The translations under genes and the position numbers were made by a program. Under the pieces are notes generated by a model. The model did no database searches. It worked only from the letters and a program-made list of their open reading frames with translations, and was not told the DNA's origin. Shown here in pieces: positions 35,935 to 46,624 of a DNA stretch of 64,000 nucleotides; position 1 is the first letter of the stretch; the number at the start of each line of letters is the position of its first letter. Source of the stretch: Bartonella australis AUST/NH1. Its GTDB lineage: Bacteria > Pseudomonadota > Alphaproteobacteria > Rhizobiales > Rhizobiaceae. Location: the NCBI RefSeq assembly GCF_000341355.1, contig NC_020300.1:186001-250000 (forward strand), read 5' to 3'.

Positions 35935-37257
35935 ATGATGCAATTAACAGTACGCACGGCTTTTTCTATTTATCGGGTGGTTAGTTTTTGCCTAGGTTCC
36001 GTGGTTCCTCTGTGTTTGTTTCTTCGTGTTGTGCGTGGCAAAGAAGAACCAGGCCGCCAAAAAGAGCGTTTAGGAAAAAGCGATATAGCACGCCCTCCGA
36101 ATGCATTGATTTGGGTCCACGCGGCTAGTGTTGGAGAAACACTTTCCCTCTTTCCACTTATTAATCACATTTTATCTTTAAAGATCAATATATTGTTTAC
36201 AACAGGTACTGTTAATTCTTCCACCCTTGTTAAAAAGCATTTCGGTAATAGATTAATTCATCAATATGCTCCATTAGATTTAGAATCAGCTGTTCGCCGT
36301 TTTATCTGCCACTGGAAGCCTGATTTAGCGTTGGTTTGTGAATCGGAAATTTGGCCTTTGCGCATTAAGGAGTTGGCTAAAATGCGTATTCCGCAGATTT
36401 TGGTCAATGCTCGTATGTCGGAACGTTCTTTTAAGGTTTGGAAAAAATGGTTAGCTCTTGCTAGGTATATTTTTGGACATATTAATATGGCAATTTGCCA
36501 AAATGAGAAAGATGTAACTTATTATCGCGCGCTTGGAGTAAAATCTGTTGTATTTTCTGGCAATCTCAAGGCTGATGTTTCTCCTACTGAGAATTCGGCG
36601 TTACTGATGCATTATAGGGATGCTATCGGAGACCGACCAACTTGGGCAGCTGTTTCAACTCATGAAGGGGAGGAAAAAATAGCTTTTGAGGTCCATAAGA
36701 CCTTGAAAAATCATTTACCAAATTTATTAACAATCATTGTTCCGCGCTATCCCGAACGTTCAGGAGAGATTCTCAGGTTATATAGTGAGGAGGGAGTGAA
36801 TTGCGTCCGGAGGAGTAACAATGCTGTCCCCGTCGCAGAGACAGATATTTTATTGGGCGACACGATTGGAGAAATGGGGCTTTTTCTTCGCTTATCAAAG
36901 GTTTCTTTCATTGGAAAATCGTTGTGTAGACGTGGAGGCCATAATCCATTAGAATCGGCTTTGCTTGGTTCAGCTATTTTGACAGGACCTCACGTCGCAA
37001 ATTTTCAAGATATGTTTGAGAAATTCGTGTCTTGTGATGCAGCTTACATGGTTGAAGATATGACGCGGCTCGCTTTTCAAGTAAATAGGCTGCTAACAGA
37101 TGAAGCATCGCGTCAAGAAATGGTAGATAGGGCTTATAAAGTCGCAACGAGCATGGCAGGTGCATTTGAGCGCACACTGAAAGTTCTTCATCCATTTTTG
37201 CAGCCGCTTGTAATTCAGACAAGTTTAAGCCAATGTCGGAGCGGGTATGCGTGTTAG
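35935..37257 (+). CDS. waaA: 3-deoxy-D-manno-octulosonic acid transferase
   Basis: Transfers KDO from CMP-KDO to lipid A precursor at the inner membrane; 440 residues. An N-terminal TM (about 10-30) is followed by the family motifs [17 protein letters not shown] near 58, the acceptor-side [15 protein letters not shown] near 135 with Glu and Trp, and [13 protein letters not shown]. In the donor domain [12 protein letters not shown] near 331 is the glycosyltransferase nucleotide-binding motif. It overlaps lpxK by 11 bases. Works with KdsB, encoded near the start of this window. Confidence 0.94.
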   Translation: MMQLTVRTAFSIYRVVSFCLGSVVPLCLFLRVVRGKEEPGRQKERLGKSDIARPPNALIWVHAASVGETLSLFPLINHILSLKINILFTTGTVNSSTLVKKHFGNRLIHQYAPLDLESAVRRFICHWKPDLALVCESEIWPLRIKELAKMRIPQILVNARMSERSFKVWKKWLALARYIFGHINMAICQNEKDVTYYRALGVKSVVFSGNLKADVSPTENSALLMHYRDAIGDRPTWAAVSTHEGEEKIAFEVHKTLKNHLPNLLTIIVPRYPERSGEILRLYSEEGVNCVRRSNNAVPVAETDILLGDTIGEMGLFLRLSKVSFIGKSLCRRGGHNPLESALLGSAILTGPHVANFQDMFEKFVSCDAAYMVEDMTRLAFQVNRLLTDEASRQEMVDRAYKVATSMAGAFERTLKVLHPFLQPLVIQTSLSQCRSGYAC

Positions 37258-38275
37258 TTCTCCAGATTTTTGGTGGAAAAGTAAAAGCTTTTTGCGTTTT
37301 TTATTAGCACCAATCGCCGGAATTTACGGTTATTTTGCACGCCGCTATATGGCGAGAAAACCTCCTGCCATTGATCTGCCAGTTTTATGCATAGGTAATT
37401 TTACATTAGGGGGTGCGGGAAAAACGCCTGTTGTCATCGCTTTTGCGCAAATAGCTAAGGAACTTGGTTTAGTTCCCGGTATTTTGTCGCGTGGTTATGG
37501 TGGGACGGTCAATGGTGTACATCTTGTGAATAGAGAACGCGATAACGCGTATGATGTCGGAGATGAAGCGCTTTTGCTTGCACGCTACGCTCTCGTCGCC
37601 GTGTCGTCCGATCGTTATGCAGCTGCGCAACGGCTTAAGGAGGAAGGCTGTGATATTATTTTGATGGATGATGGATTCCAGAGTCGCCGCCTTTATATGG
37701 ATTACGCATTGCTTGTCGTGGATGCGATGCGTTGCCTTGGTAATAGAGCCGTTTTTCCAGCAGGTCCTTTGCGTGCGCCATTAGAAATTCAACTTTCTTT
37801 GATGGATAGTGTGTTATGCATTGGGCGTTCAGATTACAGTGATAATTTAGCCTCTCTTATTACGCGCACAGGGAAGCCATTATATTACGCTAGCACTAAA
37901 TCTTCGGCAACTGATGAGGTCGCAGGAAAGTCTTTTTTAGCGTTTACGGGGATTGGTAACCCAAATAAATTTTTTGAATCCATTAAAAAGATGTCTGGTC
38001 ACATTGTGCGAGCACGTTCTTATCCTGACCACTATTTTTTCACTGATAAGGATTTAAAGAACCTTGCAAAAAAAGCGAAAATCCAAAATCTCTGGTTAGC
38101 TACAACCGCGAAGGATTACGCACGCATACAATCACGCAGCGCAGAGAAAGATTTAGCGCACCTCATCATATTTGACATTTCAATTGATTTCGCGCAGCCG
38201 GATTTTTGCCGTATGCTGCTTTTGGAAGTTATAACTCGCTTTAGGAAACGGAAAGGCTCCTTTCAATATACATAA
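37247..38275 (+). CDS. lpxK: Tetraacyldisaccharide 4'-kinase
   Basis: Phosphorylates the 4' position of the lipid A disaccharide at the inner membrane. The 342-residue protein has the hydrophobic N-terminal anchor ([17 protein letters not shown]), P-loop [13 protein letters not shown] near 47-59, GILSRGYGG near 78, DEALLLAR near 106 and the DDGFQSRRL motif near 143 containing the catalytic Asp. Translationally overlapped with waaA. The pair forms the LPS part of this cluster. Confidence 0.95.
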   Translation: MRVSSPDFWWKSKSFLRFLLAPIAGIYGYFARRYMARKPPAIDLPVLCIGNFTLGGAGKTPVVIAFAQIAKELGLVPGILSRGYGGTVNGVHLVNRERDNAYDVGDEALLLARYALVAVSSDRYAAAQRLKEEGCDIILMDDGFQSRRLYMDYALLVVDAMRCLGNRAVFPAGPLRAPLEIQLSLMDSVLCIGRSDYSDNLASLITRTGKPLYYASTKSSATDEVAGKSFLAFTGIGNPNKFFESIKKMSGHIVRARSYPDHYFFTDKDLKNLAKKAKIQNLWLATTAKDYARIQSRSAEKDLAHLIIFDISIDFAQPDFCRMLLLEVITRFRKRKGSFQYT

Positions 38276-38286
38276 TGGGTTCTGCT

Positions 38287-38541
38287 TTATGAATTTTCAG
38301 CTGTTTGTTTTGGTTTTTTTTTCAATAATTGTTGGAGGTGTTTATTACATTCAAGTTCGCGATGATAAGAGAATTCGCAATTAGCGTACGCTTCTTGGCG
38401 GTGGTGATTCCAATATTTTAAATCATCTATAGGAATTTTTTGTCCACTGACGGCGCAGAGGGTATAAGTCCCGTATTTTACTACTTTGTACCCATTACTG
38501 GAATAATGGAGTGTGGCTTCGCGTTCATTATCGGAAAACAT
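38287..38541 (-). CDS. DUF2093-type conserved small protein
   Basis: 84 residues with the core (A)xLHYSSNGYKVVKYGTYTLCAVSGQKIPIDDLKYWNHHRQEAY, which matches the DUF2093 family of Rhizobiales in pattern (VLRPGxxVxCAVTGxxIPLDELRYWSVxRQEAY). Function is unknown. A single Cys sits in the conserved CAVSG turn. It is convergent with lpxK (11 bases apart) and about 125 bases upstream of mutL on the same strand. The location beside lpxK is itself conserved in the order. Confidence 0.82.
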   Translation of the reverse strand: MFSDNEREATLHYSSNGYKVVKYGTYTLCAVSGQKIPIDDLKYWNHHRQEAYANCEFSYHRELECNKHLQQLLKKKPKQTAENS

Positions 38542-38666
38542 TTTGTACGAGTCCTTTTATAGTTTTATGGAAAAATAATTGCAGACCATAGTGCCATGAA
38601 GCGCTTTATAAAGTCGAGAGCGAAGGGGCAAAATATTATTTTTCAGCCAAAACAGCGAGTAAGGTT

Positions 38667-40502
38667 TTATTTTCTGCCAAAAAGACGTTCTATGTCGGCT
38701 AGTTTAAGTTCAATATAAGTGGGGCGACCGTGATTACAGGTGCCTGAATGGGGGGTTGCTTCTATTTGCCTTAAAAGTGCATTCATTTCTTCAGGGTGAA
38801 GAAGGCGGCCTGAACGTACTGAACCATGACATGCCATGGTTGCCGCAACATGATCAAGCATTGCTTTTAAATTATTTATGGTATCATATTCAGTAGCTTC
38901 ATCGGCGAGGTCTTTGATGAGGGCCTGTGCGTCAACTTCCCCTAACATGGCAGGCGTCTCGCGCACAGCGATTGCGCCTGGGCCAAACGGCTCGATTCCT
39001 AAGCCAAATTTTTGTAAAGCATTTTTGTGATTTAAAAGGTTTTCTGCGTCTTCTTCAGAGAGTTCCACAATTTCAGGAATGAGTAATAATTGTGAAGGCA
39101 GAGCTTTATTATAAAGCGCGGTTTTGAGAGCTTCATAAATTAGTCTCTCGTGGGCGGCGTGTTGATCGACAATAATCAGGCTATCCTCAGTTTGAGCAAT
39201 AATATAGTTTTTGTGGATTTGCGCTCTTGCTGCACCTAACGGATAGCGCAATTCGTCTGATTTAGGTATCGTAGTGCGAATGTCACCACTTGGTACATTT
39301 AGACACCCCATAATGGGGATGGCACTTTCTTCTAAACCAAAAGAATCAGCTGCGTTTAACGGTTTATGGACCATTGATGAGGCGGTTGATGTAATATGAT
39401 GCGATTGCTGATTATGAAAAAAAGACTGACGTGCGTGCTTAAAGATTTCTGGTGATTGTGTTTGAAACGCAGTTAGCATTGCTTCAGAATTTGTCGAAGT
39501 ATGGCGGATGCCGGTCTGATGTAATGCTTCACGGATGGATCCAATAATTAAACCACGAATTAAACCTGGATCTCGGAATCTTACATCAGCTTTCGTTGGA
39601 TGCACATTGACGTCTACATCAGCGGGCGGTAAATCGATAAAAATAATAGCTACGGCGTGGCGATCTTTAGCAATAACGTCAGAATACGCCCCCCGAATCG
39701 CTCCCCATAAGAGTTTGTCACGCACTGGACGCCCATTGACGTATGCAAATTGATGAAGGCTATTACTGCGGTTAAAAGACGGCAAGCAGGCGAAACCAGT
39801 TAGGCGAACCGCTTCCCGTTCAGCATTAAGTGCAAGGCTGTTAGGGGCAAATTCTTTTCCCATAACTTGCGTAATACGCTGTAATTGTCCCTGAATATCG
39901 TTTTCTGTCGCTGGCAGTTCCATAAGACTTCGATCTGTACTAGAAAGAGAAAAGCGAATATGTGGGAATGCGATAGCAATTCGTTTAACCATATCCGTGA
40001 TGGCATTTGTTTCAGCGCGGTCAGTTTTCATAAACTTCAGTCGTGCTGGAGTGACAAAAAAAAGATCACGAACCTCAACAATGGTTCCAAGGTTGGCCGC
40101 AGTCGGCTTTGGCCCTTCAATTTTTCCTGCTGTAACGATGATTTCAGCGGCATTATTGGAATCTTGCGTCCGCGAGATAAGCTTAAGTTTGGCGACAGAG
40201 CCAATAGAAGGCAAAGCTTCACCACGAAAACCAAGGAAGCAGATATTATGCACGTCATCGACAATTTTGGATGTGCAATGGCGAGAAATTGCTAAAGACA
40301 ACTGTTCTTCTGGGATACCACAACCGTTATCGCTCACTCTTATGAGGTTTTTTCCACCGTTTGCTACAGAAATTTCAATTCTGGTCGCTCCTGCATCAAT
40401 AGCATTTTCAACGAGCTCTTTTACGACGTTCGCCGGCCGCTCGATAACTTCACCGGCCGCGATTTGATTAATGATAGTTTCACTAAGATGACGTATGATC
40501 AT
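38667..40502 (-). CDS. mutL: DNA mismatch repair protein MutL
   Basis: 611 residues. GHKL ATPase N-terminus: [11 protein letters not shown] near 34 (catalytic Glu, Asn), [11 protein letters not shown] near 58, [14 protein letters not shown] near 87 and [11 protein letters not shown] near 298. The C-terminal dimer domain carries DQHA-x2-E-x4-E ([12 protein letters not shown]), ACHGSVRSG and GTCNHGRPT, the metal-binding set of endonuclease-competent MutL; this fits a methyl-independent mismatch repair system with no MutH. The open frame has a TTG two codons upstream, but ATG 40502 starts MIIRHLSE, the family start. Confidence 0.96.
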   Translation of the reverse strand: MIIRHLSETIINQIAAGEVIERPANVVKELVENAIDAGATRIEISVANGGKNLIRVSDNGCGIPEEQLSLAISRHCTSKIVDDVHNICFLGFRGEALPSIGSVAKLKLISRTQDSNNAAEIIVTAGKIEGPKPTAANLGTIVEVRDLFFVTPARLKFMKTDRAETNAITDMVKRIAIAFPHIRFSLSSTDRSLMELPATENDIQGQLQRITQVMGKEFAPNSLALNAEREAVRLTGFACLPSFNRSNSLHQFAYVNGRPVRDKLLWGAIRGAYSDVIAKDRHAVAIIFIDLPPADVDVNVHPTKADVRFRDPGLIRGLIIGSIREALHQTGIRHTSTNSEAMLTAFQTQSPEIFKHARQSFFHNQQSHHITSTASSMVHKPLNAADSFGLEESAIPIMGCLNVPSGDIRTTIPKSDELRYPLGAARAQIHKNYIIAQTEDSLIIVDQHAAHERLIYEALKTALYNKALPSQLLLIPEIVELSEEDAENLLNHKNALQKFGLGIEPFGPGAIAVRETPAMLGEVDAQALIKDLADEATEYDTINNLKAMLDHVAATMACHGSVRSGRLLHPEEMNALLRQIEATPHSGTCNHGRPTYIELKLADIERLFGRK

Positions 40503-40830
40503 GGTCAAATTTTAACAGATTCTTTTTAACTGTATAGAAATTTTGGACAGTGGTAATAATATTCCAGAGTTAAAAGGGGGGCGAGATATTATTTCGAGGG
40601 TGGTTATGCCTATTGTTAACGGGAAAAATGATGTATAATTTTGGGTATTAAGCACTTTTTCCCTTGGGGTTGTGCTTTATTAGGCTTTGTCTTAATCATT
40701 TATAGTCTTAGGTTGTTGATTGTGATTACAGACCAGTTTATCAAATTAGCAAAGAGTGGTTTTTATTGTTGTCAGGGCAGGTTACGCCACTCAATCACTT
40801 AGGTGAAAAAGATGGAAGGCAGGATGTATA
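40503..40830. other. Divergent intergenic region mutL/dcd
   Basis: About 330 bases between the divergent mutL and dCTP deaminase genes, expected to hold both promoters. No gene or hairpin terminator is seen. Confidence 0.5.
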
Positions 40831-41916
40831 ATGCGCACGAGTGGTGTTCTCGCGGATAGTGATATACAGATTTTAGTTAACGACGGTGTTATCAAGACTA
40901 TTTGCGCGCTTGATTCTGATCAAATACAACCTGCAAGCCTCGATTTGCGTTTAGGAGATAAAGCGTACCGCATACGCGCTTCCTTTATGCCGGGGCCTGA
41001 CATCAAAGTTTGTGATAAGCTTGAACGGCTAAAATTACATGAATTTGACTTGCAAAATGGAGCGGTTTTAGAAACAGGATGCGTTTATGTTATTCCTCTT
41101 TTAGAAAGTTTGGCTTTGCCAAAAATTTTGTCTGCGGTTTCTAATCCTAAAAGTTCTACAGGACGGCTAGATGTTTTTACGCGTGTGATTACGGATAATG
41201 CTCAGGAATTTGATAAAATCTGTGCGGGTTATCATGGTCCGCTTTATCTCGAAATTAGTCCGTGCACATTTCCAATTTTAGTGCGTACGGGATCACGTTT
41301 ATCACAGCTACGGTTTCGTAAAGGACAAAGTTATTTAAATGAAATTGAGCTACGAACCTTGCATAAAGATCAGACGCTTATATCGGATAATTTTCCCAAT
41401 ATTAGTGATAATGGTATTGGAATTTCTGTTAATTTGGAGGGAGACGGAAACGGGCTTGTAGGGTATCTTGGCAAACATTATACGAGCGTGATTGATATCG
41501 ATAAACGCACTGCTGTTGATGTTTTAGATTTTTGGGAACCTATTTATAATAACGGCCGGAAGGAACTCATCCTTGATCCAGGCGAGTTTTATATTTTAGT
41601 TTCGCGAGAGGCTGTTCATGTTCCCCCACTGTATGCAGCCGAAATGACCCCCTTTGATCCTCTAGTTGGCGAATTTAGAGTCCATTATGCAGGTTTTTTC
41701 GATCCAGGATTTGGGCATATGGGAGCAGGTGGAACAGGAGCGCGGGCAGTTTTGGAAGTACGCAGTCACGAAGTTCCATTTATTTTAGAGCACGGCCAAA
41801 TTATTGGCCGTTTGGTGTATGAGCATATGCTTAATAGACCGTCAGTGCTTTACGGATGCGATGTTGGTTCACATTATCAAGCGCAGGGACTAAAATTGTC
41901 TAAGCACTTTAAATGA
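40831..41916 (+). CDS. dcd: 2'-deoxycytidine 5'-triphosphate deaminase, long alphaproteobacterial form
   Basis: 361 residues, about twice the length of E. coli Dcd. Two dUTPase/Dcd-like halves are visible. The first has QIQPASLDLRLGDKAYRI near 31, SNPKSSTGRLDVFTRVITD near 107 with the Dcd arginine/serine region, and GPLYLEISP. The second half has a related DPLVGEFRVHYAGFFDPGFGH near 275 and a VLEVRSHEVPFILEHGQIIGRL segment. This tandem-domain form is characteristic of Rhizobiales. It deaminates dCTP to dUTP for dTTP synthesis. Starts with ATG, GGCAGG upstream. Stands alone. Confidence 0.9.
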   Translation: MRTSGVLADSDIQILVNDGVIKTICALDSDQIQPASLDLRLGDKAYRIRASFMPGPDIKVCDKLERLKLHEFDLQNGAVLETGCVYVIPLLESLALPKILSAVSNPKSSTGRLDVFTRVITDNAQEFDKICAGYHGPLYLEISPCTFPILVRTGSRLSQLRFRKGQSYLNEIELRTLHKDQTLISDNFPNISDNGIGISVNLEGDGNGLVGYLGKHYTSVIDIDKRTAVDVLDFWEPIYNNGRKELILDPGEFYILVSREAVHVPPLYAAEMTPFDPLVGEFRVHYAGFFDPGFGHMGAGGTGARAVLEVRSHEVPFILEHGQIIGRLVYEHMLNRPSVLYGCDVGSHYQAQGLKLSKHFK

Positions 41917-42903
41917 ACGCAGAAATATAATTTTTAATAAGGTGTGCGCAGAAATTCATTTTAAAAAGGACATTTCGATCTATTATAAGTATAATGCGAC
42001 GCTGGTTTGCTTAATTTTTTGGGTTGAATATGCAGGCTCAACTTTTGTCATATACTTCAGAATCGAAGCAATAAGCAGTGGTGTTCGCGCGTTTTTCCGC
42101 GCACAATGAAATATAGATATGAGGCTGATATACAGGAAAATAAATACATTTTTATCGTAATGTGGGAAGGGATTTTTTCTAAAATTGAGGTTGATAGTAC
42201 TAGAAATTCCTTAACATGTTTAATTTTTGTTCCAAACGCAATTTTGATAGTTTTATAAATTATCATCCTCTGGAATAATTGAGCTTGTATAAAGGATAGA
42301 AAAGGCATTTTACCGTTTAGTGTTTATAGTCAAAATTTTATAAGTAGCTCATATATAAATTGCGAAATTTCGATTCTGGCAATTTTTTCAACGAATGCTT
42401 TGACCAACTGAAAAATAACCAACTTTTCGATATTAATATAAGAAAATTGACCGGGTATATTCATCGAATTATTTAGCTACATAGCTATTTTTGGCCTTAA
42501 TGATGGCATTTTTACGATGTACGTGCAGCAACCAGTCGCATTTTTTGAATTATAATCGGATCATTTTGTGTAAGAAAGCGGAATTTTTGAATTGGAACAA
42601 ATCGCTCAAATAATGCGTTTTGATGAGGTATAAACCACAAAAGGTGTTGTTTCTCAATTATTAGATAGATATTAGTTGCATGTGAACTTTGTATCTTTGA
42701 TTAGGCTCAAATATTGTTAAGCTCCTGATCTGGAAAATAAAAATAAAAGTGTTGCTTTAATTTATTGATTTTTGGGATCGCAACTGTGCCGTTCTTATTC
42801 CCTGAATTTAGGGTTTTATTAGCAGGTCTAATAGAAATTCTTTGTTTAGGGTTGTCAGTTTTTAAGTATTTTAGCTTTTCATTTACGGAGTGATAGTGCC
42901 ATC
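41917..42903. other. Long AT-rich intergenic region
   Basis: Nearly 1 kb without a supported gene. An 83-codon minus-strand open frame (42057-42308) has no ribosome binding site or domain and I treat it as chance. A short palindrome TAGCTACATAGCTA is near 42475. The sequence looks like decayed DNA. Confidence 0.5.
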
Positions 42904-44055
42904 ATGATTATCTCCTCAACATTTGACTACCGAGAAGCAGCAAGACGTCGGCTGCCTCCTTTTCTATTTCATTATATCGATGGAGGGGCTTATGCTGAGG
43001 AAACAATGCAGCGTAATTATACAGATCTCCAAGCACTCGTGCTGCGTCAACGAATTCTTAAGCAGGTTGGTGAAGTTGATCTTTCAGTAAAGATTTTTGA
43101 TCAAACACTTGATATGCCGATTATTCTTTCGCCTGTTGGGTTGACTGGCATGTATGCACGCCGTGGCGAAGTGCAGGCTGCGCGTGCAGCAGTTGCGAAA
43201 GGCACCCTTTTTACTTTATCCTCGGTTTCAGTTTGTCCTATTGCAGAAGTGCAGGCAGCAGTTGGGAGTGCGTTTTGGTTTCAGCTTTACGTCCTCAAAG
43301 ATCGCGGATTTATGCGTGATGTGTTGGAGCGGTCTTGGGCAGCTGGTCTGCGTACATTAGTGTTTACGGTTGATATGCCGATTCCCGGCGCGCGTTATCG
43401 CGATGCTCATTCAGGGATGTCTGGGCCTTATGCTAGGCTACGTCGTATTCTGCAAGCTGTTATTCATCCTCATTGGGCCTGGAATGTCGGTATTATGGGG
43501 CGCCCACACGATCTAGGAAATGTCTCTGCTTATCTTAAAAAAAGGACTGAATTAGAGGATTATATTGGCTGGCTTGGTGCAAATTTTGATCCGTCAATTG
43601 GTTGGCACGATTTGCAGTGGATTCGAGATTTTTGGAAGGGAAAAATGGTTTTAAAGGGCATTCTTGATCCGCAGGATGCGCGCGAAGCGGTGCAATTTGG
43701 TGCTGATGGTATTGTTGTTTCTAATCATGGCGGGCGTCAGCTCGATGGAGTATTGTCAACTGTGCGGGCATTACCGGCAATCGCAGAAGCCGTGAAGGGT
43801 GATTTAGCTATTTTAGTTGATTCTGGTATTCGTTCTGGTCTTGACGTTGTACGTATGTTGGCACAGGGTGCAGATACCGTTATGATTGGCCGCGCTTTTG
43901 CTTATGCGCTTGCGGCGGCAGGCGAAAAAGGTGTAGCTCATCTTCTCGATCTTTTTGCCAAAGAGATGCAAATAGCTATGACATTAACCGGTGCACGTGC
44001 GATTAAAGAAATTACACGCGAGAATTTAGTGAGCGCAGGCCTCTTAAAAGGTTGA
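42904..44055 (+). CDS. lldD: L-lactate dehydrogenase (FMN-dependent, respiratory)
   Basis: 383-residue alpha-hydroxyacid dehydrogenase oxidising L-lactate to pyruvate and passing electrons to quinone. It has the N-terminal [23 protein letters not shown] with the active-site Tyr, [15 protein letters not shown] near 78, [24 protein letters not shown] near 158 and the catalytic His in [12 protein letters not shown] near 275, then the FMN phosphate-binding [29 protein letters not shown] segment near 302. No lldP or regulator is adjacent. A terminator follows. Lactate is abundant in blood and tissue, so this fits host-associated metabolism. Confidence 0.93.
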   Translation: MIISSTFDYREAARRRLPPFLFHYIDGGAYAEETMQRNYTDLQALVLRQRILKQVGEVDLSVKIFDQTLDMPIILSPVGLTGMYARRGEVQAARAAVAKGTLFTLSSVSVCPIAEVQAAVGSAFWFQLYVLKDRGFMRDVLERSWAAGLRTLVFTVDMPIPGARYRDAHSGMSGPYARLRRILQAVIHPHWAWNVGIMGRPHDLGNVSAYLKKRTELEDYIGWLGANFDPSIGWHDLQWIRDFWKGKMVLKGILDPQDAREAVQFGADGIVVSNHGGRQLDGVLSTVRALPAIAEAVKGDLAILVDSGIRSGLDVVRMLAQGADTVMIGRAFAYALAAAGEKGVAHLLDLFAKEMQIAMTLTGARAIKEITRENLVSAGLLKG

Positions 44056-44068
44056 TTAATTAAGAAAA

Positions 44069-44108
44069 GCCTGCTCCTCTGTCCTTTCGAAGCACAGAGG
44101 CCTTTTTG
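44069..44108 (+). terminator. Terminator after lldD
   Basis: CCTCTGT paired with ACAGAGG around a 10-base loop, followed by a T-rich tail; about 20 bases after the lldD stop. Confidence 0.82.
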
Positions 44109-44870
44109 TTAAATAGAGGAAGATTATGCCTCGATGTATCTCTGTATGTTGTCATCGGGTATTCTCGATAATTTTATAAGCTATATTCGAATTTTTAATT
44201 ATTTTTCTGTTATTTATAGTTAATTATAGCTCATAATCATGTATCTAATAAGATAATAATTATAATTTTGAAGTTTAAATAACAATTTTTGTAAATTGTA
44301 TATTCTTTATATTGTATCATAAACGAATATATTAATTCTATACAGTAATATATTCGTTTATAAATTGTGTATTTCAGCACCAAATGGCACATTATATATG
44401 AATATTGTTACGCTTATATTCATTTGTCAAACGCACGCTTTTATCTTGTTCCAGGCTTATATTATCCGTCTTAATAAGGGGCCAATACTATACCTTCCCT
44501 GAATTATAGCGGGTATTTTAATTGTTAACGAATTTAGGTCAGGGGGTAGTGCGCCCACGTACCTGTATAGATTGAGAAAGGAATAATGATTATTTGGTTA
44601 GTCGTGGATCTGTCCGATTATTTATGGTCTATTTACTTATGATGAATAGCTTTTAAAAGGAATAAGAGTATTCGCCATATCAAAGAGATTTAAGTTCGCG
44701 TTTGCATCGTATGTCATCTTCGATAAGGTTGTGCAGTATAAATTATATTGTATAACAATAGTTTATAATATGCATATATGTGCGTTAATGTTTCTGTGTC
44801 GATATCCATAAGATGACGTATATAGAGAAAACACTACGTTACAAAAAGTGGTCGTTAAAAAATATTGGCT
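44109..44870. other. AT-rich gene-poor region
   Basis: More than 750 bases without a gene, strongly AT-rich. The only feature that stands out is the long inverted repeat at 44319-44361, listed separately. Confidence 0.5.
44319..44361. repeat. Perfect 16-bp inverted repeat
   Basis: ATAAACGAATATATTA at 44319-44334 and its exact reverse complement at 44346-44361, separated by 11 bases. No T-run follows, so it is not a typical terminator. It could be a protein-binding site, a cruciform-prone site or part of a former mobile element. Confidence 0.9.
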
Positions 44871-45098
44871 ATGCTAATCACATTGATGTCGGCAGAATTC
44901 TTCGCCAACAACTTGAAAAATACCTTACAGCAGCGCTATGGTGATATATTCGTGAACGATGTTTTGCACCCAGAAGAGAGCTGCGATGAGTATGTTTTTG
45001 AATATGCTATGATATCGAGGCGATTTATTATAGGTTGGATGATAAAAAACCTATCTAAATATTCGAAGGCACCGTCCAGTAAACAGCGAAAACAGTAA
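44871..45098 (+). CDS. Short hypothetical ORF, doubtful
   Basis: 75 codons from ATG 44871. The translation (MLITLMSAEFFANNLKN..., later GDIFVNDVLHPEESCDEYVFEY, basic C-terminus KAPSSKQRKQ) has no domain I recognise and no convincing ribosome binding site. It may be a gene remnant in a decaying region. Confidence 0.25.
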   Translation: MLITLMSAEFFANNLKNTLQQRYGDIFVNDVLHPEESCDEYVFEYAMISRRFIIGWMIKNLSKYSKAPSSKQRKQ

Positions 45099-45420
45099 AC
45101 TTCGTAAACACTATAAAGCGGTATTTGACTGTATTTCTGGTGTTTGTAATGCTTTGAATCTCAGAAATTAAGTAGCACTAGCACGCAGCAGGGGGGGTGA
45201 TTGCTTCCTTATCTCTTAATTATCGAACCCTAACCAGCGAAATTTCGCTATGTGCAGGAAATTAAATGCTCTGCGTGTTAATTATATCCGCGTATTTTTT
45301 CCCCACATCGACCGATATTATGACATATAAAGTGTATTTCGTGAGGTGATTAAAAAAATTATTAATACAATCACAAAAGTTTTATATTAATTTGCTATCA
45401 TAAATATCCAGTAATAGCGG

Positions 45421-45493
45421 TGCCGCATGCCGGATTCGAACCAGCGACCCCATCATTACGAATGATGTGCTCTACCAACTGAGCTAATGCGGC
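45421..45493 (-). tRNA. tRNA-Thr (anticodon CGT)
   Basis: Minus-strand cloverleaf: acceptor GCCGCAT with ATGCGGC, D-arm GCTC-AGTTGGTA-GAGC, anticodon stem CATCA/TGATG around the loop TTCGTAA (anticodon CGT), T-arm with GGTTCGAATCC. 73 nt including discriminator A. CCA is not encoded in the genome here. Confidence 0.96.
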
Positions 45494-46111
45494 ATGGGGC
45501 TATACTCTGTCAATTGAACGAAAGTTTGCCTGAGGGTAATAACTAAAACTATGTTTAAAAGCAAGCGCACAATTTTTTTCAATAATTTATAAGTTATGGT
45601 CCCTAGGTAGATTAGAGATAAGATATTTATAAAGAGGTAGGATCAATAAAATGGCCGTTTAGTGTAGAGGTGCTTTTCATTTTTACGGGAGCGGTCGATA
45701 TAAGGGATTTTTTAATAAACTTAGATATATTTTTACCGAATTGATTTACGCTCATTCTCTTCGTACCATAGCGGCCTTTTAATTTTTTTTGAGAATCTCA
45801 AAAGGTTTTGTTTTACAAACTGTACCAGTATCATTTTCTCGGTGTATTGCTTGTGTGGGGGCGGTTTATCCGAAACATAGGGAAAACTGCTTGAGAAGAT
45901 AAGATCGGAGGCCGTGAGCACTTACCTTGGCTATTCCGACATTTTAGAATTTTCTCACATAAACCGTCTTATAAACGGTGTTGGGAGCAAAATTTGGGCG
46001 TAAATAAGTGTTTTCAGTTTGCTAGAATAGCTTATGGTAGTCTGCGCGGTTGTCTATATGCTTAGGGTGGGATGCTTTTAATTCGCGTCTTTTAAAAACA
46101 GTGTTCTAATA
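45494..46111. other. Intergenic region upstream of tRNA-Thr
   Basis: About 620 bases between tRNA-Thr and a small membrane-protein gene, both on the minus strand. No convincing gene; a 62-codon minus open frame at 45733-45921 lacks any recognisable feature. Confidence 0.5.
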
Positions 46112-46447
46112 TCAAATATATTTTTCCATTCTGTATGAAATTTTATGAAGAGGTTCTTGTTTTTCGCGGCTTAAGATACAAAATATTACCGCCAAAGTGC
46201 CCAAGATAAACCAAGTTGGCAGATAGGTTAGAGTGACGCATATTGAAGACAGAAAAGATGGCGTAAAACAGCGTATAAACTGATTGAGGCTATAGATATC
46301 GGTCTGAAAGAAGTATGCTACTGTCTTATTGAAAGGGGTTACGGTCCAGTGCGATGCGCTTATGGAATGCACACTATCGGTGACAAATGTTATAACTGTC
46401 AACGTGACGAGAATAAATGCCATTAATTTCAATAAAGGACGAAGCAT
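46112..46447 (-). CDS. Small membrane protein, conserved-hypothetical type
   Basis: 111 residues with two clear membrane segments: residues about 5-28 (LLKLMAFILVTLTVITFVTD) and about 80-97 (LPTWFILGTLAVIFCIL), joined by a roughly 50-residue loop (SISASHWTVTPFNKTVAYFF...). It ends in a short basic tail. AGGAAAAAT before the ATG is a fair ribosome binding site. The layout resembles small Rhizobiales proteins of unknown function. It is probably an inner-membrane protein; no role can be assigned. Confidence 0.6.
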   Translation of the reverse strand: MLRPLLKLMAFILVTLTVITFVTDSVHSISASHWTVTPFNKTVAYFFQTDIYSLNQFIRCFTPSFLSSICVTLTYLPTWFILGTLAVIFCILSREKQEPLHKISYRMEKYI

Positions 46448-46624
46448 ATTTTTCCTAATTATTTTAGTGGGTTAATATCCTCGTAACTCGTGAAAAAATA
46501 AGTAGTTGCATCATGCTAAAAAAATAAATTAGCGTTTACTGCTTTACGATTTTTTTTTAAAGAAAGGTACACAAAATTATGATTGGCCTTTTCCGTAGAG
46601 CTTTAGGTTGAGCGCACGACAGTA

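Noticed and set aside
42057..42308. 83-codon minus-strand open frame
   Set aside because: Low-complexity translation, no start signal; expected by chance in AT-rich DNA.
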